From an uncultured Clostridia bacterium (lineage in GTDB: Bacteria > Bacillota > Clostridia > Oscillospirales > Ruminococcaceae), in contig CAMVDP010000004.1 of NCBI GenBank assembly GCA_947166275.1, forward strand, positions 61,866 to 125,865: DNA of 64,000 nucleotides. Direction: 5' to 3'. Shown here piece after piece: positions 43,256-52,314 of this stretch (position 1 is its first letter; each line of letters begins with the position of its first letter). Below the pieces are notes generated by a model, which made no database searches, was not told the origin of the DNA, and saw only the letters and a list, made by a program, of their open reading frames with translations. A program made the position numbers and the translations under genes.

Positions 43256-44568
43256 ATCTCAAACTCCGCAAAACTGCCGCTGTCGCTGTCGTCATCGTCG
43301 TCCTGCGGCTTTGAATATTTGATGCCGCCGGATGAGATGAATTCGGATATATTCAGCTCCGGGTTCTGCATGATGATATCCAGCAGCTCGATGAAGTCGC
43401 GTATCACCTCGCGAGGGGTGATGTGCGAGTCAGAGCCTATGCGGCTGAACTCGGTCTTTATGAATACTATCAGGTCGTCCTGTGTGATGCCGCGCTCATA
43501 GCCGAAGAGCTTCGCGTGTATATCCGCAAGCTTCTCCGTAAGCACCAGCATTTCCTCGTAGGTCAGCGGTGTCAGATGTATCACCGGCGCAAGCATGTCC
43601 TTGATGCCCTCGCGTCCGAATCGGCCCTCCGCGAGCCGCGAGCGCAGGGCTTCGTAGCTGTACACTCCGCGGCGGGTGTCCTCGATGCACTGGGGAGTGC
43701 CGCCCATGATGATGCCGAGGTGTTTTGCCTTGCCCTGGAGAGTGTCGTTATACATCGTGAGTATCTTTTCGTAGTTGTACTGACGTGTTATCGCGTTGGG
43801 TATCTTGTATATGTTCACGAGCTCGTCGATAAGCACGAGAAGTCCGCTGTAGCCTGCCATTTTCAGGAACGACGCGAACAGCTTGATGTACTCGTACCAG
43901 TCTTCGTCGGTGATGATGATACTCACGCCGAGCTCGTTTTTTGCCTCGGTCTTGGTCGGGTACTCGCCGCGGAACCACTTTGCGATCTTGGCTTTGCCCT
44001 CGTCATCGCCGTTTACGCAGGAATGGTAGTAGACCGTCAGCAGCTTCGCAAAGTCGAAACCGTGCACCATCTCGCTGAGTGACCCCATGACCTCGTATAT
44101 CTTCGCTTCCACAGCCTTGTTGAACTCCGGGGTGTCAGGGGAGATGCCGGAAGCGGCAGTCTCGCTTCGCACGCCGCTTATCCAGCGGTCGAGTATCAGC
44201 GTGAGCGCGCCGCCGTCCGGACAGGTCTTTGTGGACATATTGCGTATAAGCTCCTTGTATGTCGCGAGACCCTGGCCTTTGTTGCCCTGGAGCCTGCGCT
44301 CGGGCGACAGGTCGGCATCGACTACCACAAACCCTCTGTCCATAACGTGGGAGCGTATCGTCTGGAGCAGGAAGCTCTTGCCGCTTCCGTACTTGCCGAC
44401 TATAAAGCGGAAGGACGCGCCGCCGTCCGCTATTATCTCAACATCGTGCAGCAACGCGTCTATCTCCGTTTCACGCCCCACCGTGATATACGGCAGGCCT
44501 ATTCGCGGCACCACTCCGCCTTTCAGCGAGTTTATCACCGCGGATGCTATACGCTTGGGTATCTTCAT
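43252..44568 (-). CDS. brxD: BrxD-like ATP-binding protein (DUF2791)
   Basis: A 438-residue P-loop NTPase. GRETEIDALLHDVE leads to Walker A GKYGSGKS (58-65), VVVDADLSPERRLQG follows, and LLVLIDELVNIYKI near residue 246 is Walker B. GGTPQCIEDTRRGVYSYEALRSRL and the C-terminal FIELLDIIMQNPE are typical of the family. BrxD is the ATPase of type 2 BREX, but DUF2791 ATPases also occur with TerB-domain proteins and SF2 helicases outside BREX. No BREX PglX methylase, PglZ or BrxC is present here, so this is not a standard BREX. 4-bp overlaps with both flanking genes. Confidence 0.87.
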   Translation of the reverse strand: MKIPKRIASAVINSLKGGVVPRIGLPYITVGRETEIDALLHDVEIIADGGASFRFIVGKYGSGKSFLLQTIRSHVMDRGFVVVDADLSPERRLQGNKGQGLATYKELIRNMSTKTCPDGGALTLILDRWISGVRSETAASGISPDTPEFNKAVEAKIYEVMGSLSEMVHGFDFAKLLTVYYHSCVNGDDEGKAKIAKWFRGEYPTKTEAKNELGVSIIITDEDWYEYIKLFASFLKMAGYSGLLVLIDELVNIYKIPNAITRQYNYEKILTMYNDTLQGKAKHLGIIMGGTPQCIEDTRRGVYSYEALRSRLAEGRFGREGIKDMLAPVIHLTPLTYEEMLVLTEKLADIHAKLFGYERGITQDDLIVFIKTEFSRIGSDSHITPREVIRDFIELLDIIMQNPELNISEFISSGGIKYSKPQDDDDDSDSGSFAEFEI

Positions 44569-46070
44569 TCGGGTATCGTTCCTTTCAGTTCTTCCGCATA
44601 GTCTTCGATTATCAGCGGATCGCCGCCGTTCATGTCCAGGACCGTGTCATCGAATATATCGAACAGCTTCTCGTTTATAGCGTCCGCCAGCAGCGACGGC
44701 ATTATCCCGGCAGGGGCTTCGCTTCCGTACAGCAGGTGACGCAGATAGCTTATCTCCTCCGCGGTCAGCGGCAGATCGGAGACCTGTCCGGACTCGGTCT
44801 TCTGTTCGGGCTCCGGTTCGGGCGCAGGCTCGGGAGCGGGGGTATCGGCTCCCGGCTCAGGCTCGTCCTCCACGATAAGCTTGTCGCGTGTGATGTCCGC
44901 TGCCTTACGTATGTCGCCAAGCTTTGTCACATCGATCTCTATCATTTCTGCCTGTGCGCGCTTTTTTGCTTCCGCGAGCTTTTCAAGCGTTTTGACAATT
45001 ACAGCTGTTTCCGTCTTTGTGGCGGTGCTGCCGGTGAGCTTGTACTTTGCTCCGAGTTTTTCACGGATAATGCACTCCGCCGAGCGCAGCAGATCGCCGA
45101 GCATCTTGTTGGAGCCGCGGCTTGTGTGGTATGTATCGAGATACCACCTGCCAAAGCTGCACTCGTAGCGGCGAATGCTGTTTACGATGTACTCACGGTC
45201 GGGCTGTCTTTTCTGCTCGCAGAATATCAGGGCTCCGAACATATAGCAGCCGCATTTCACTCTGCGTCCCAGCAGCCGCGTGAAAAGCATCGTTTCGCCT
45301 TCGTGCTCTCTGTAGTGAGCGTCGAGAGCGCGCCAGACGGCGCAGATAGCCTCGGTGAAGTCCTCGGGACGCTCCCTGTAAAACGAAGATGAAGCGAGCT
45401 TGTACGACGAAAGCGCCGCGAGTGCGGTGAACAGGTCGCTGTCGGAGCTTTGGCTGCAGTTCATCAGCGTTTCCATAGCCTTGTCGCCCTGTATCTCCGG
45501 GTCGCTGTCCAGCAGCTCCGGCGGCAGTCCGTAATATACGACATGGTCGCGTATCCAGCTGTTGATGGTTTCCTGTGTTGAAGGCCTTTCCCAGTTATCG
45601 CGCAGACGCACGAGCTGTTCGTGCGCTTCGGCGGGTCCGGACACACCTATGTTGTTTATGAGCTCGGAAGCATACAGCCTGATGAAGGTCATGTGCGCCG
45701 GACGGATCTCGCCTTTCCGCGCATATTTTCTCCATGTGAAATAGCCGCGAAGCTGCTCGCCGGACAGTTCGGAGTAGCTCGGTTCGAACACGAGCAGTTT
45801 TCCGTCGTATTCATACTCATCCTCGTAGTTCTCCATGAGCTTCGCTTGACGGAGGAATATGCTTTCTACCGGTTCGAAGCGCATATCGGAGCGGTAGGGC
45901 AGCTCCCGCAGTTCGGTGAACTTGTCAGGCGTGTGTTCACGCGGCTTCGGCTGCGGGATCTCCGAGCCCCTGCGGAGTATCGGAACGTCGGTATATACCG
46001 TGTCGTCGAACGCGCCGTTTTTGCGCAGGTTTTCGCCTATCTTCTTGAGCAGCTCGCTTATATCCGCCAC
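44565..46070 (-). CDS. TerB-N/TerB-C domain protein
   Basis: A 501-residue protein. Residues 40-260 match the TerB-N pattern (MRFEPVESIFLRQAKLMENYEDEYEYDG, YFTWRKYARKGEIRPAHMTFIRLYASELINNIG), the middle is helical with Arg-rich segments, a Pro/Glu linker lies at about 395-425, and the end (LTAEEISYLRHLLYG ... LLADAINEKLFDIFDDTVL) looks like TerB-C. TerB-N/TerB-C proteins were proposed by comparative genomics to act with ATPases and helicases in phage or stress response. The GTG start at 46070 follows AGGAGG by seven bases. It overlaps the BrxD-like gene (ATGA). Confidence 0.82.
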   Translation of the reverse strand: MADISELLKKIGENLRKNGAFDDTVYTDVPILRRGSEIPQPKPREHTPDKFTELRELPYRSDMRFEPVESIFLRQAKLMENYEDEYEYDGKLLVFEPSYSELSGEQLRGYFTWRKYARKGEIRPAHMTFIRLYASELINNIGVSGPAEAHEQLVRLRDNWERPSTQETINSWIRDHVVYYGLPPELLDSDPEIQGDKAMETLMNCSQSSDSDLFTALAALSSYKLASSSFYRERPEDFTEAICAVWRALDAHYREHEGETMLFTRLLGRRVKCGCYMFGALIFCEQKRQPDREYIVNSIRRYECSFGRWYLDTYHTSRGSNKMLGDLLRSAECIIREKLGAKYKLTGSTATKTETAVIVKTLEKLAEAKKRAQAEMIEIDVTKLGDIRKAADITRDKLIVEDEPEPGADTPAPEPAPEPEPEQKTESGQVSDLPLTAEEISYLRHLLYGSEAPAGIMPSLLADAINEKLFDIFDDTVLDMNGGDPLIIEDYAEELKGTIPE

Positions 46071-46101
46071 GTACCTACCTCCTGTTTATTGATCTGCGCT
46101 T

Positions 46102-47085
46102 TCAGTTTTCGACGTCTGTGAGCCAGCCGGGCCTGTAGATCCTGTTATCGAGCCCGAACGCTCTCTTGTCGGTCATTGTTCCTGGTGTGAGCGTGGAATA
46201 ATTCTCCTCGCAGGCGTAGAGTTTCGCGTCAAGGTTATCTATGTAGTGCAGCGCGAACGCTTCCGCTGTCGCGGGGCATACTACGGCTCCCCATTCCTGC
46301 ATTCCGTGGTGGGAAAGTATCATGTGCGATAGCATTTTCACCTTTTCGGGGTCGTAATTACCGGCAGCCGCGGTACTTCTTACGTACTCCGCGCCCATAT
46401 ACAGATGCCCGTACAGAGCGCCGCTCGGGGTCTCCGTTGCCTCGCCGAGCTCGTCGGTGCTGTATTCCCATATCTTTCCTATGTCATGCAGCGCCGTGCC
46501 GCACAGCATGAGCTCGCGGTCGAGTATCGTGTACACCGAGCACAGAGCGTCGGCGGACTTTACCATGCGGTATGAATGATAAAGAAGCCCGCCGCGCAGA
46601 TTGTGGTGCATCGCGATCGCTGCCGATGAGGTCATGTACGCGTTCTTGTGCTTTTCGAGTATGGTCAGGGCGAGCTCGGATATGGGGGCGTGAACGCCAT
46701 CGCTGAAAGCGCTGCCGCGCAGGAGCTCACATATCTCGCTGTACATCTTATCGCTGTTTACGGGCGGGTGTCTGATGAAATCTTCCGGTGCAAGCGTCTT
46801 GTCAGCGCACGGGCTTATGTCGAGCAGGTTCAGAAAATCACCGTTTTTCACAAGCTTCACATCTACGACTGTTCCGTTGGTTATGCCTTTTTCTTTGAGC
46901 GTCTCGCAGGTCTCATCGAAGCGGTTGACGACCTTCTTTGTGGTCCCGTCCATAAGTCCGAGTCTTACGAAGGGCTTTCCGTTTGACGCTGTGGCATCCT
47001 CCACGCTCATAATGAGCACCGGGCGGCTGAATTTCTCGCCGGGTGCGGCGGAGGCGAGCTTTGTGTAATTATTCAGGTCTGCCAT
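46102..47085 (-). CDS. yhaM: YhaM-like HD-domain 3'-5' exonuclease with OB fold
   Basis: A 327-residue protein. The N-terminal OB domain (about 10-95: FSRPVLIMSVEDATASNGKPFVRLGLMDG) is followed by an HD domain with HHNLRGGLLYHSYRM, GTALHDIGKIWEY and HMILSHHGMQEWG, the order seen in YhaM/CBF1 exoribonucleases, which also degrade single-stranded DNA in vitro in related enzymes. The ATG at 47085 has CAGGAGA ahead. It is the first gene of the TerB/BrxD/helicase transcript, 31 bases upstream of the TerB gene, and may supply nuclease activity to that module, or be a housekeeping gene that happens to lead it. Confidence 0.88.
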   Translation of the reverse strand: MADLNNYTKLASAAPGEKFSRPVLIMSVEDATASNGKPFVRLGLMDGTTKKVVNRFDETCETLKEKGITNGTVVDVKLVKNGDFLNLLDISPCADKTLAPEDFIRHPPVNSDKMYSEICELLRGSAFSDGVHAPISELALTILEKHKNAYMTSSAAIAMHHNLRGGLLYHSYRMVKSADALCSVYTILDRELMLCGTALHDIGKIWEYSTDELGEATETPSGALYGHLYMGAEYVRSTAAAGNYDPEKVKMLSHMILSHHGMQEWGAVVCPATAEAFALHYIDNLDAKLYACEENYSTLTPGTMTDKRAFGLDNRIYRPGWLTDVEN

Positions 47086-47112
47086 ATACTGTCTCCTGTA
47101 CATTTTTTATCC

Positions 47113-47141
47113 ATTATACCACGTTCGGGCGATGTTTTCAA
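47113..47141 (-). promoter_or_regulatory. Promoter for the yhaM-terB-brxD-helicase operon
   Basis: Minus-strand TTGAAA, 17 bp, TATAAT, giving a leader of about 20 bases. Confidence 0.72.
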
Positions 47142-47211
47142 GCCGGTAGCCTGACTTTTTTTCGACTTGTATCCCATGAAAAGCAATACAGGACAATTTT
47201 TTGAAAATATA

Positions 47212-47240
47212 TTGATATTCGCGCGCAAATATGTTATAAT
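47212..47240 (+). promoter_or_regulatory. Promoter for the c-di-GMP/hybrid-kinase operon
   Basis: TTGATA, 17 bp, TATAAT, about 45 bases before the first ATG. Confidence 0.72.
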
Positions 47241-47287
47241 AAACCGATAATACGTTTCGGGACATGATCATATAATTGGAGGAAAAC

Positions 47288-49645
47288 ATGGCAACTTGGG
47301 TCATAGTGGTTGATGACGATACCGCCAATCTGAAAATGGCGGGGCAGATCCTGAGCAGGAACAACATGAGGGTAACTGCGCTCAGATCCGGAAAGGCGCT
47401 GCTCGATTATGTCGAGAGCAAGGGACAGCCGGACATTGTGCTTCTTGATATAAAGATGCCGGAGATGGACGGCTTTGAAACGCTTGAGAAATTCAGGGAG
47501 TGGGAGCACGCGCGTGCGTTTGAGGAGGCTCCCGTGATATTCCTTACTGCCGACGAGGAAACAGAAACGGAGACACACAGCTTTGAGGCAGGTGTCTCGG
47601 ATTACATACGAAAGCCGTTCAATCCCGATATCCTTCTGCGCCGTATCAACAATATCGTTGCGAAGCAGAGCCGGATAAACGACCTCAGGACTGAAGCTAC
47701 CACCGATAAGCTCACGGGATTTCTCAACAAGTCCGCCGCGATAGATGAACTCGGACGGCTCTGTGAGACCCAGACCGGAAGCCTGCTGATGATCGACCTT
47801 GACTCGTTCAAGCTTGTAAATGACCTTCACGGTCACGATGTGGGCGACAAGGTGCTTATTACTTTCGCGTCCCTGATCTCGGAGATGGTGCCGGACGGAA
47901 GCCGCTGTGCAAGGCTTGGCGGCGATGAGTTCGCGGCGTTCTGTCCCGGGCTTGTCAAAGAAGAGAAGATGAAGGAGATCGCAAAGGCGCTGAATGAGAG
48001 GCTTTTGAGCGATACCGCGGAGTTTATCGGAGAGGGACACGGTATACCGCTCGGTACTTCGATCGGCATAGCACTTGTTCCCGCTCAAGGAACCGAATAC
48101 GAGATGCTGATAAAGCTTGCCGACAAAGCGCTTTACCACGTAAAGCAGAACGGTAAGCATGGATGCGCCGTGTTCAGCGAGTCTATGAGCGGTATCACCT
48201 CCGTTGAGGCAGACCTTAAGACCCTTTCGGCGATAATCGGCGAGAGAAACATACCGAACTCCGCGTTAAGGCTTGAAAAAGACCTGTTCTCGTGCGTGTA
48301 CCAGTACATAATGCGTTATATCATACGCAACCAGAAGAATGCCTGCAAGGTACTATTCACGCTCGGAAAGGGCACTGTGACTGACCCGGACGAATACGAG
48401 TCGCTTTGTGAGAAATTCGGTGACCATGTCAAGGATCGCCTGAGGAAGTCCGATATCCTGATGCGTAACCGTCAGAATCAGTATTTCGTGTTTCTCACCG
48501 ATATCCGCGAGGCATCTATCGGTATGGTGGTCGGGAATATCATCAGATCCTGGCACGAAAAGTACGGGGAACTCGTCGTTATTACCAATGAGACGGAGTA
48601 TGTCGGCGGTACCGCGAATTTCGTCAAGATGAGCGGCGCGGTGACGATAGCGGTCGTTGATGACGATAATGCCAATCTTATGGTGGCAAGCCGGGTGCTG
48701 CAGAAGGGCGGCTTCGATGTGGTGACGTATACCTCCGGTCAGGAGCTCCTTGACTATGCGGAAAAGACGATCCCGAGCCTTGTGCTGCTCGATATAAACA
48801 TGCCGGGACTCAACGGTTTCCAGACGCTTGAGAAGCTTCGTACCATGAGCAAAGAAGCTGCGGATATCCCTGTCATATTCCTTACTGCTGATGAGAACGC
48901 CGACTCCGAGGGCAAGGGGCTTCAGCTCGGAGCAATGGACTTCATCAAAAAGCCTTTCGTTCCGGATGTGCTGCTCCTTCGCGTAAGGCATATCATAGAG
49001 CTTGTCACTCTTCAGCGCTCGCTGAGCAACGAGGTCGAGAGAAAATCCAGAGAGAACCGCAATCTTTTCATGCACGTCGTTCATTCGCTTGCGGACGCGA
49101 TTGACGCTAAAGATACATACACCAATGGTCATTCCGGAAGAGTCGCGGATTACTCGCGTGAGATAGCGCGGCGTGTAGGCTATTCGGAAAAGGAACAGAA
49201 TAATATATACATGATGGGGCTTCTGCATGACGTAGGTAAGATAGGCGTACCGGACGCGGTCATCAATAAGCCCGCAAAGCTTACGGACGAGGAGTTCGCG
49301 CTTATCAAGAACCACCCTGTTATGGGAGCACGTATCCTTGAGAACATCAAGGAGATGCCAAAGCTTGCGACGGGCGCGAGATATCACCACGAGCGGTTCG
49401 CCGGCGATGGATATCCGGACGGGCTGTCGGGAGACAATATACCGGAGGAGGCTCGCATAATCGCTGTTGCCGACGCTTATGACGCTATGACGAGCAGGCG
49501 AAGCTACCGCGATGTGCTTTCGCAGGAACGGGTGCGCTCCGAGATCGAGAAAGGCATCGGGACGCAGTTTGATCCGAGGTTCGCAAAGGTCATGCTTGAA
49601 ATGATAGATGAGGACAAGGATTACAGAATGAGGGAGACCGAATGA
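47288..49645 (+). CDS. REC-GGDEF-REC-HD-GYP protein: c-di-GMP synthesis and breakdown on one chain
   Basis: A 785-residue response regulator. REC-1 (residues 1-125; phospho-acceptor D54 in VLLDIKMPEMDG) is followed by GGDEF (about 135-300; RLGGDEF at 209-214, the active-site sequence), a region of about 150 residues that resembles a degenerate second cyclase-like fold, REC-2 (about 450-575; acceptor near D502 in LVLLDINMPGLNG) and HD-GYP (about 590-780; HDVGKIGVP near 647 and HHERFAGDGYPDG near 700). Both catalytic signatures appear intact, so the protein could both make and degrade cyclic di-GMP, each half gated by its own receiver. The ATG at 47288 has GGAGG ahead. The stop overlaps the next start (ATGA). 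Confidence 0.93.
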   Translation: MATWVIVVDDDTANLKMAGQILSRNNMRVTALRSGKALLDYVESKGQPDIVLLDIKMPEMDGFETLEKFREWEHARAFEEAPVIFLTADEETETETHSFEAGVSDYIRKPFNPDILLRRINNIVAKQSRINDLRTEATTDKLTGFLNKSAAIDELGRLCETQTGSLLMIDLDSFKLVNDLHGHDVGDKVLITFASLISEMVPDGSRCARLGGDEFAAFCPGLVKEEKMKEIAKALNERLLSDTAEFIGEGHGIPLGTSIGIALVPAQGTEYEMLIKLADKALYHVKQNGKHGCAVFSESMSGITSVEADLKTLSAIIGERNIPNSALRLEKDLFSCVYQYIMRYIIRNQKNACKVLFTLGKGTVTDPDEYESLCEKFGDHVKDRLRKSDILMRNRQNQYFVFLTDIREASIGMVVGNIIRSWHEKYGELVVITNETEYVGGTANFVKMSGAVTIAVVDDDNANLMVASRVLQKGGFDVVTYTSGQELLDYAEKTIPSLVLLDINMPGLNGFQTLEKLRTMSKEAADIPVIFLTADENADSEGKGLQLGAMDFIKKPFVPDVLLLRVRHIIELVTLQRSLSNEVERKSRENRNLFMHVVHSLADAIDAKDTYTNGHSGRVADYSREIARRVGYSEKEQNNIYMMGLLHDVGKIGVPDAVINKPAKLTDEEFALIKNHPVMGARILENIKEMPKLATGARYHHERFAGDGYPDGLSGDNIPEEARIIAVADAYDAMTSRRSYRDVLSQERVRSEIEKGIGTQFDPRFAKVMLEMIDEDKDYRMRETE

Positions 49646-52296
49646 ATCAGAAAATTGAGAAGAACGAGCTGTTCCAGGCCTCGCATCTTACTATACTACT
49701 TTCGTTTACGATATTCTCAATGGTGCTTATTGGTGAATCTCTGCTTCTCGGGTGGGAGACATGGGCGCTGTTCCTGATAGCGGGAGCGGTCATATTCTGT
49801 TGGGTCCTGCATATTCAGAACCGCCTGTCAGACAGTACGAGGATCTGGATCTATTCGACCGCGATGATGTGCATTTTCTTTTTCTACGGGATACACATCA
49901 CAAGTACGTTCGATATGGCGACCGTTATGATGGCAGTCATAATCCTCTTTACCATGACCGGCATAAAAGCGCTCGTAACGCTTTGTCAGGTCACCTTCTT
50001 CCTCACACTCGGGTACGATGTTGCGGTCCTTGTCGTTCTCGGCGAGTTGTTTGATGCGCTTGTCATAACGCGTATCATGCTGCACGTGGGCATGGTGATC
50101 ATGGCAGGGTCGATAGCCAAAATAATCATAGATAAGTGGATGAAGGTGCTCGGCACCTCACGCAGAGAGATCGAGGAGCTTACCGATGCAACGGACAGGC
50201 TCAACGACTTTCTTGCCAATGTTTCTCACGAGATACGTACTCCTGTGAACGCTGTGATAGGACTTTCGGGTATCTGTGTGGATAAGGAGGACCGTGAGGA
50301 GCTTCGCACGGACATGATCGCTGTCAACGCCGCGGGAAGACGCGTCGCGGATCAGATAAGTGATATACTCGACTACTCGGAAATTGACCGTGGAAAGCTT
50401 GCGCGTAACGATGAGGAATATATGCTGTCGTCCGTGCTGAACGATCTCGTGAATGAGATCCGCCCGGTAAAGCCCGAAAACATAGAGCTCGTCATTGATA
50501 TTGATCCTGCGATCCCGTCTGTTATGAACACTGATGTCAGCAAGCTCAAGAAGATACTCCGTCATCTTATCGTCAACGGACTGAAGTATACGCGTGAGGG
50601 CGGAGTGTATGTGCGTATCTTCGCAATAAAGCAGGAATACGGTGTAAATCTTTGCATAGAGGTCGCGGATACGGGTATAGGAATGTCCGCGGAGGAAGTC
50701 GAGCGTGTATCCGAGCGCTTCTATCAGGCAAATTCCGGACGCACACGCTCCAGCAGCGGTCTCGGTCTCGGCATGGCTATCGTGACGGGTTTTGTGGCTT
50801 CGCTCGGCGGTTTCATGAAGCTTGAGAGTAAGCTCGGCTCAGGCACTACCGTACATGTGAGCATACCGCAGAGGGTCGAGGACGATACGAGCTGTATGTC
50901 CGTTCTGGACAGAGAAAAGCTCTGCCTCGGCGCGTTCCTTCATTTTGACAAGTTCCCTCATCCCCAGGTGCGTGAATACTACAACATCATGGTCCGCAAT
51001 ATCGTAAGAGGTCTCGGAGTGCAGATGCACAGAGTGGATAACGCGGTCAACCTTAAAAAACTGCTCTCAACGGTGCGGCTGACCCACCTTTTTGTAGGTG
51101 AGGAGGAGTACGAGACCGATGTGGCGTTTATGGAGGAGCTGGCGAAGAAGATGAAGGTCGTCATCGTCGCCGATCGCAGCTTCACACTTCCTGTCGGCTC
51201 ACGGGCTCGTATCATGCCGAAGCCGTTTTATTGCTTCCCTGTGGCAGCTGTGCTCAACGAGGGCATGGGTGTTGACGATATGAATACCGGTCTTATGCGC
51301 TGTGACGGCGTTCAGGCGCTTGTCGTGGACGATGAGCCCATGAACCTCACGGTCGCTAAGAGCGTGTTCGGCAGATACGGCATGGTAGTTTCGACTGCCG
51401 CTTCCGGACAGGAGGCTATCGATATGTGCGCCGAGAAGGGGTACGATATCGTGTTCATGGATCACATGATGCCCGGTATGGACGGCGTTGAAGCTATGAA
51501 GCGCATCCGCTCCGACCCGCACAGAGCAAGGAGCGACCTGCCTATCGTTGCGCTTACCGCGAACGCTGTCAGCACTGCGCGTGAGATGTTCATGCGCGAG
51601 GGCTTCGACGGCTTTGTGAGCAAGCCGATCGAACTGGTTGAGCTGGAACGTGTGCTGAAGAAGGTGCTGCCGAAATCGCAGATAACCTATATAGATCCGC
51701 CCGCGGACAGCGGCACTGTCAGCACTCCCGCAGTCGCCCCTGTTTCTGCTTCCGCCACCGCTCCCGTTACTGCAGCGGCTCCCGCGGTTACACCGGAGCC
51801 AGAGCCGGATGATATGTTCGGCAAGCTGGAAAAGCTGGGGATCGATACGAAGACCGGATTTGAATACTGCATGAAGGACGAGGAGTTCTACATGCAGCTG
51901 CTGAAGCAGTTCACGGACGAAGCTGACGGAAAGCGCGCAAAAATGGAGAAGTACTTCGCGGAAAAGAACTGCAAGGATTACGAGATATTTGTCCATGCGC
52001 TCAAAAGCACATCGAAGATGATCGGCTGCATGGAGCTCTCTGAAATGGCAAAGGCTCTTGAGCTCGCGGCAAAGAGCAATGATACGGGTTACATAGAGGC
52101 AAACCACGCAGAGACTATGGCGCGGTATGTAAGACTCACGGAAGGTATCCGTGGCGCGATCGGCTTTGCGGCTCCCGCTCCGTCTGCGCCGGATGGCGGC
52201 GAAGGCGAAGAAGTGCTGGAGTTTGACCCTGTGAGTGATGACGGCGGCAGTGATGATGACGAGGTGCTGGAATTCTTCCCCGAGGACGGGAATTGA
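49642..52296 (+). CDS. Hybrid sensor histidine kinase with REC and HPt domains
   Basis: An 884-residue protein. About six membrane helices at 15-165, with almost no external loop, serve as sensor. HisKA has NVSHEIRTPVNAVIGL (phospho-His near 195) and HATPase has VADTGIGM and SSGLGLGMAI. A degenerate receiver lies at about 415-545, a true REC at about 555-675 (VVDDEPMN; acceptor D607 in VFMDHMMPGMDG), an Ala/Pro/Thr linker at 690-720, and HPt at about 730-830 (FVHALKSTSKMIG, H785). The tail is acidic. A full His-Asp-His relay can run inside this chain and end on another REC, plausibly those of the upstream GGDEF/HD-GYP protein. Confidence 0.92.
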   Translation: MNQKIEKNELFQASHLTILLSFTIFSMVLIGESLLLGWETWALFLIAGAVIFCWVLHIQNRLSDSTRIWIYSTAMMCIFFFYGIHITSTFDMATVMMAVIILFTMTGIKALVTLCQVTFFLTLGYDVAVLVVLGELFDALVITRIMLHVGMVIMAGSIAKIIIDKWMKVLGTSRREIEELTDATDRLNDFLANVSHEIRTPVNAVIGLSGICVDKEDREELRTDMIAVNAAGRRVADQISDILDYSEIDRGKLARNDEEYMLSSVLNDLVNEIRPVKPENIELVIDIDPAIPSVMNTDVSKLKKILRHLIVNGLKYTREGGVYVRIFAIKQEYGVNLCIEVADTGIGMSAEEVERVSERFYQANSGRTRSSSGLGLGMAIVTGFVASLGGFMKLESKLGSGTTVHVSIPQRVEDDTSCMSVLDREKLCLGAFLHFDKFPHPQVREYYNIMVRNIVRGLGVQMHRVDNAVNLKKLLSTVRLTHLFVGEEEYETDVAFMEELAKKMKVVIVADRSFTLPVGSRARIMPKPFYCFPVAAVLNEGMGVDDMNTGLMRCDGVQALVVDDEPMNLTVAKSVFGRYGMVVSTAASGQEAIDMCAEKGYDIVFMDHMMPGMDGVEAMKRIRSDPHRARSDLPIVALTANAVSTAREMFMREGFDGFVSKPIELVELERVLKKVLPKSQITYIDPPADSGTVSTPAVAPVSASATAPVTAAAPAVTPEPEPDDMFGKLEKLGIDTKTGFEYCMKDEEFYMQLLKQFTDEADGKRAKMEKYFAEKNCKDYEIFVHALKSTSKMIGCMELSEMAKALELAAKSNDTGYIEANHAETMARYVRLTEGIRGAIGFAAPAPSAPDGGEGEEVLEFDPVSDDGGSDDDEVLEFFPEDGN

Positions 52297-52314
52297 TACG
52301 AAACGGAGACGCAG

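Noticed and set aside
41018..44568. A standard BREX system
   Set aside because: BrxD and a BrxHII-like helicase are present but PglX, PglZ and BrxC are not; a TerB protein takes their place.
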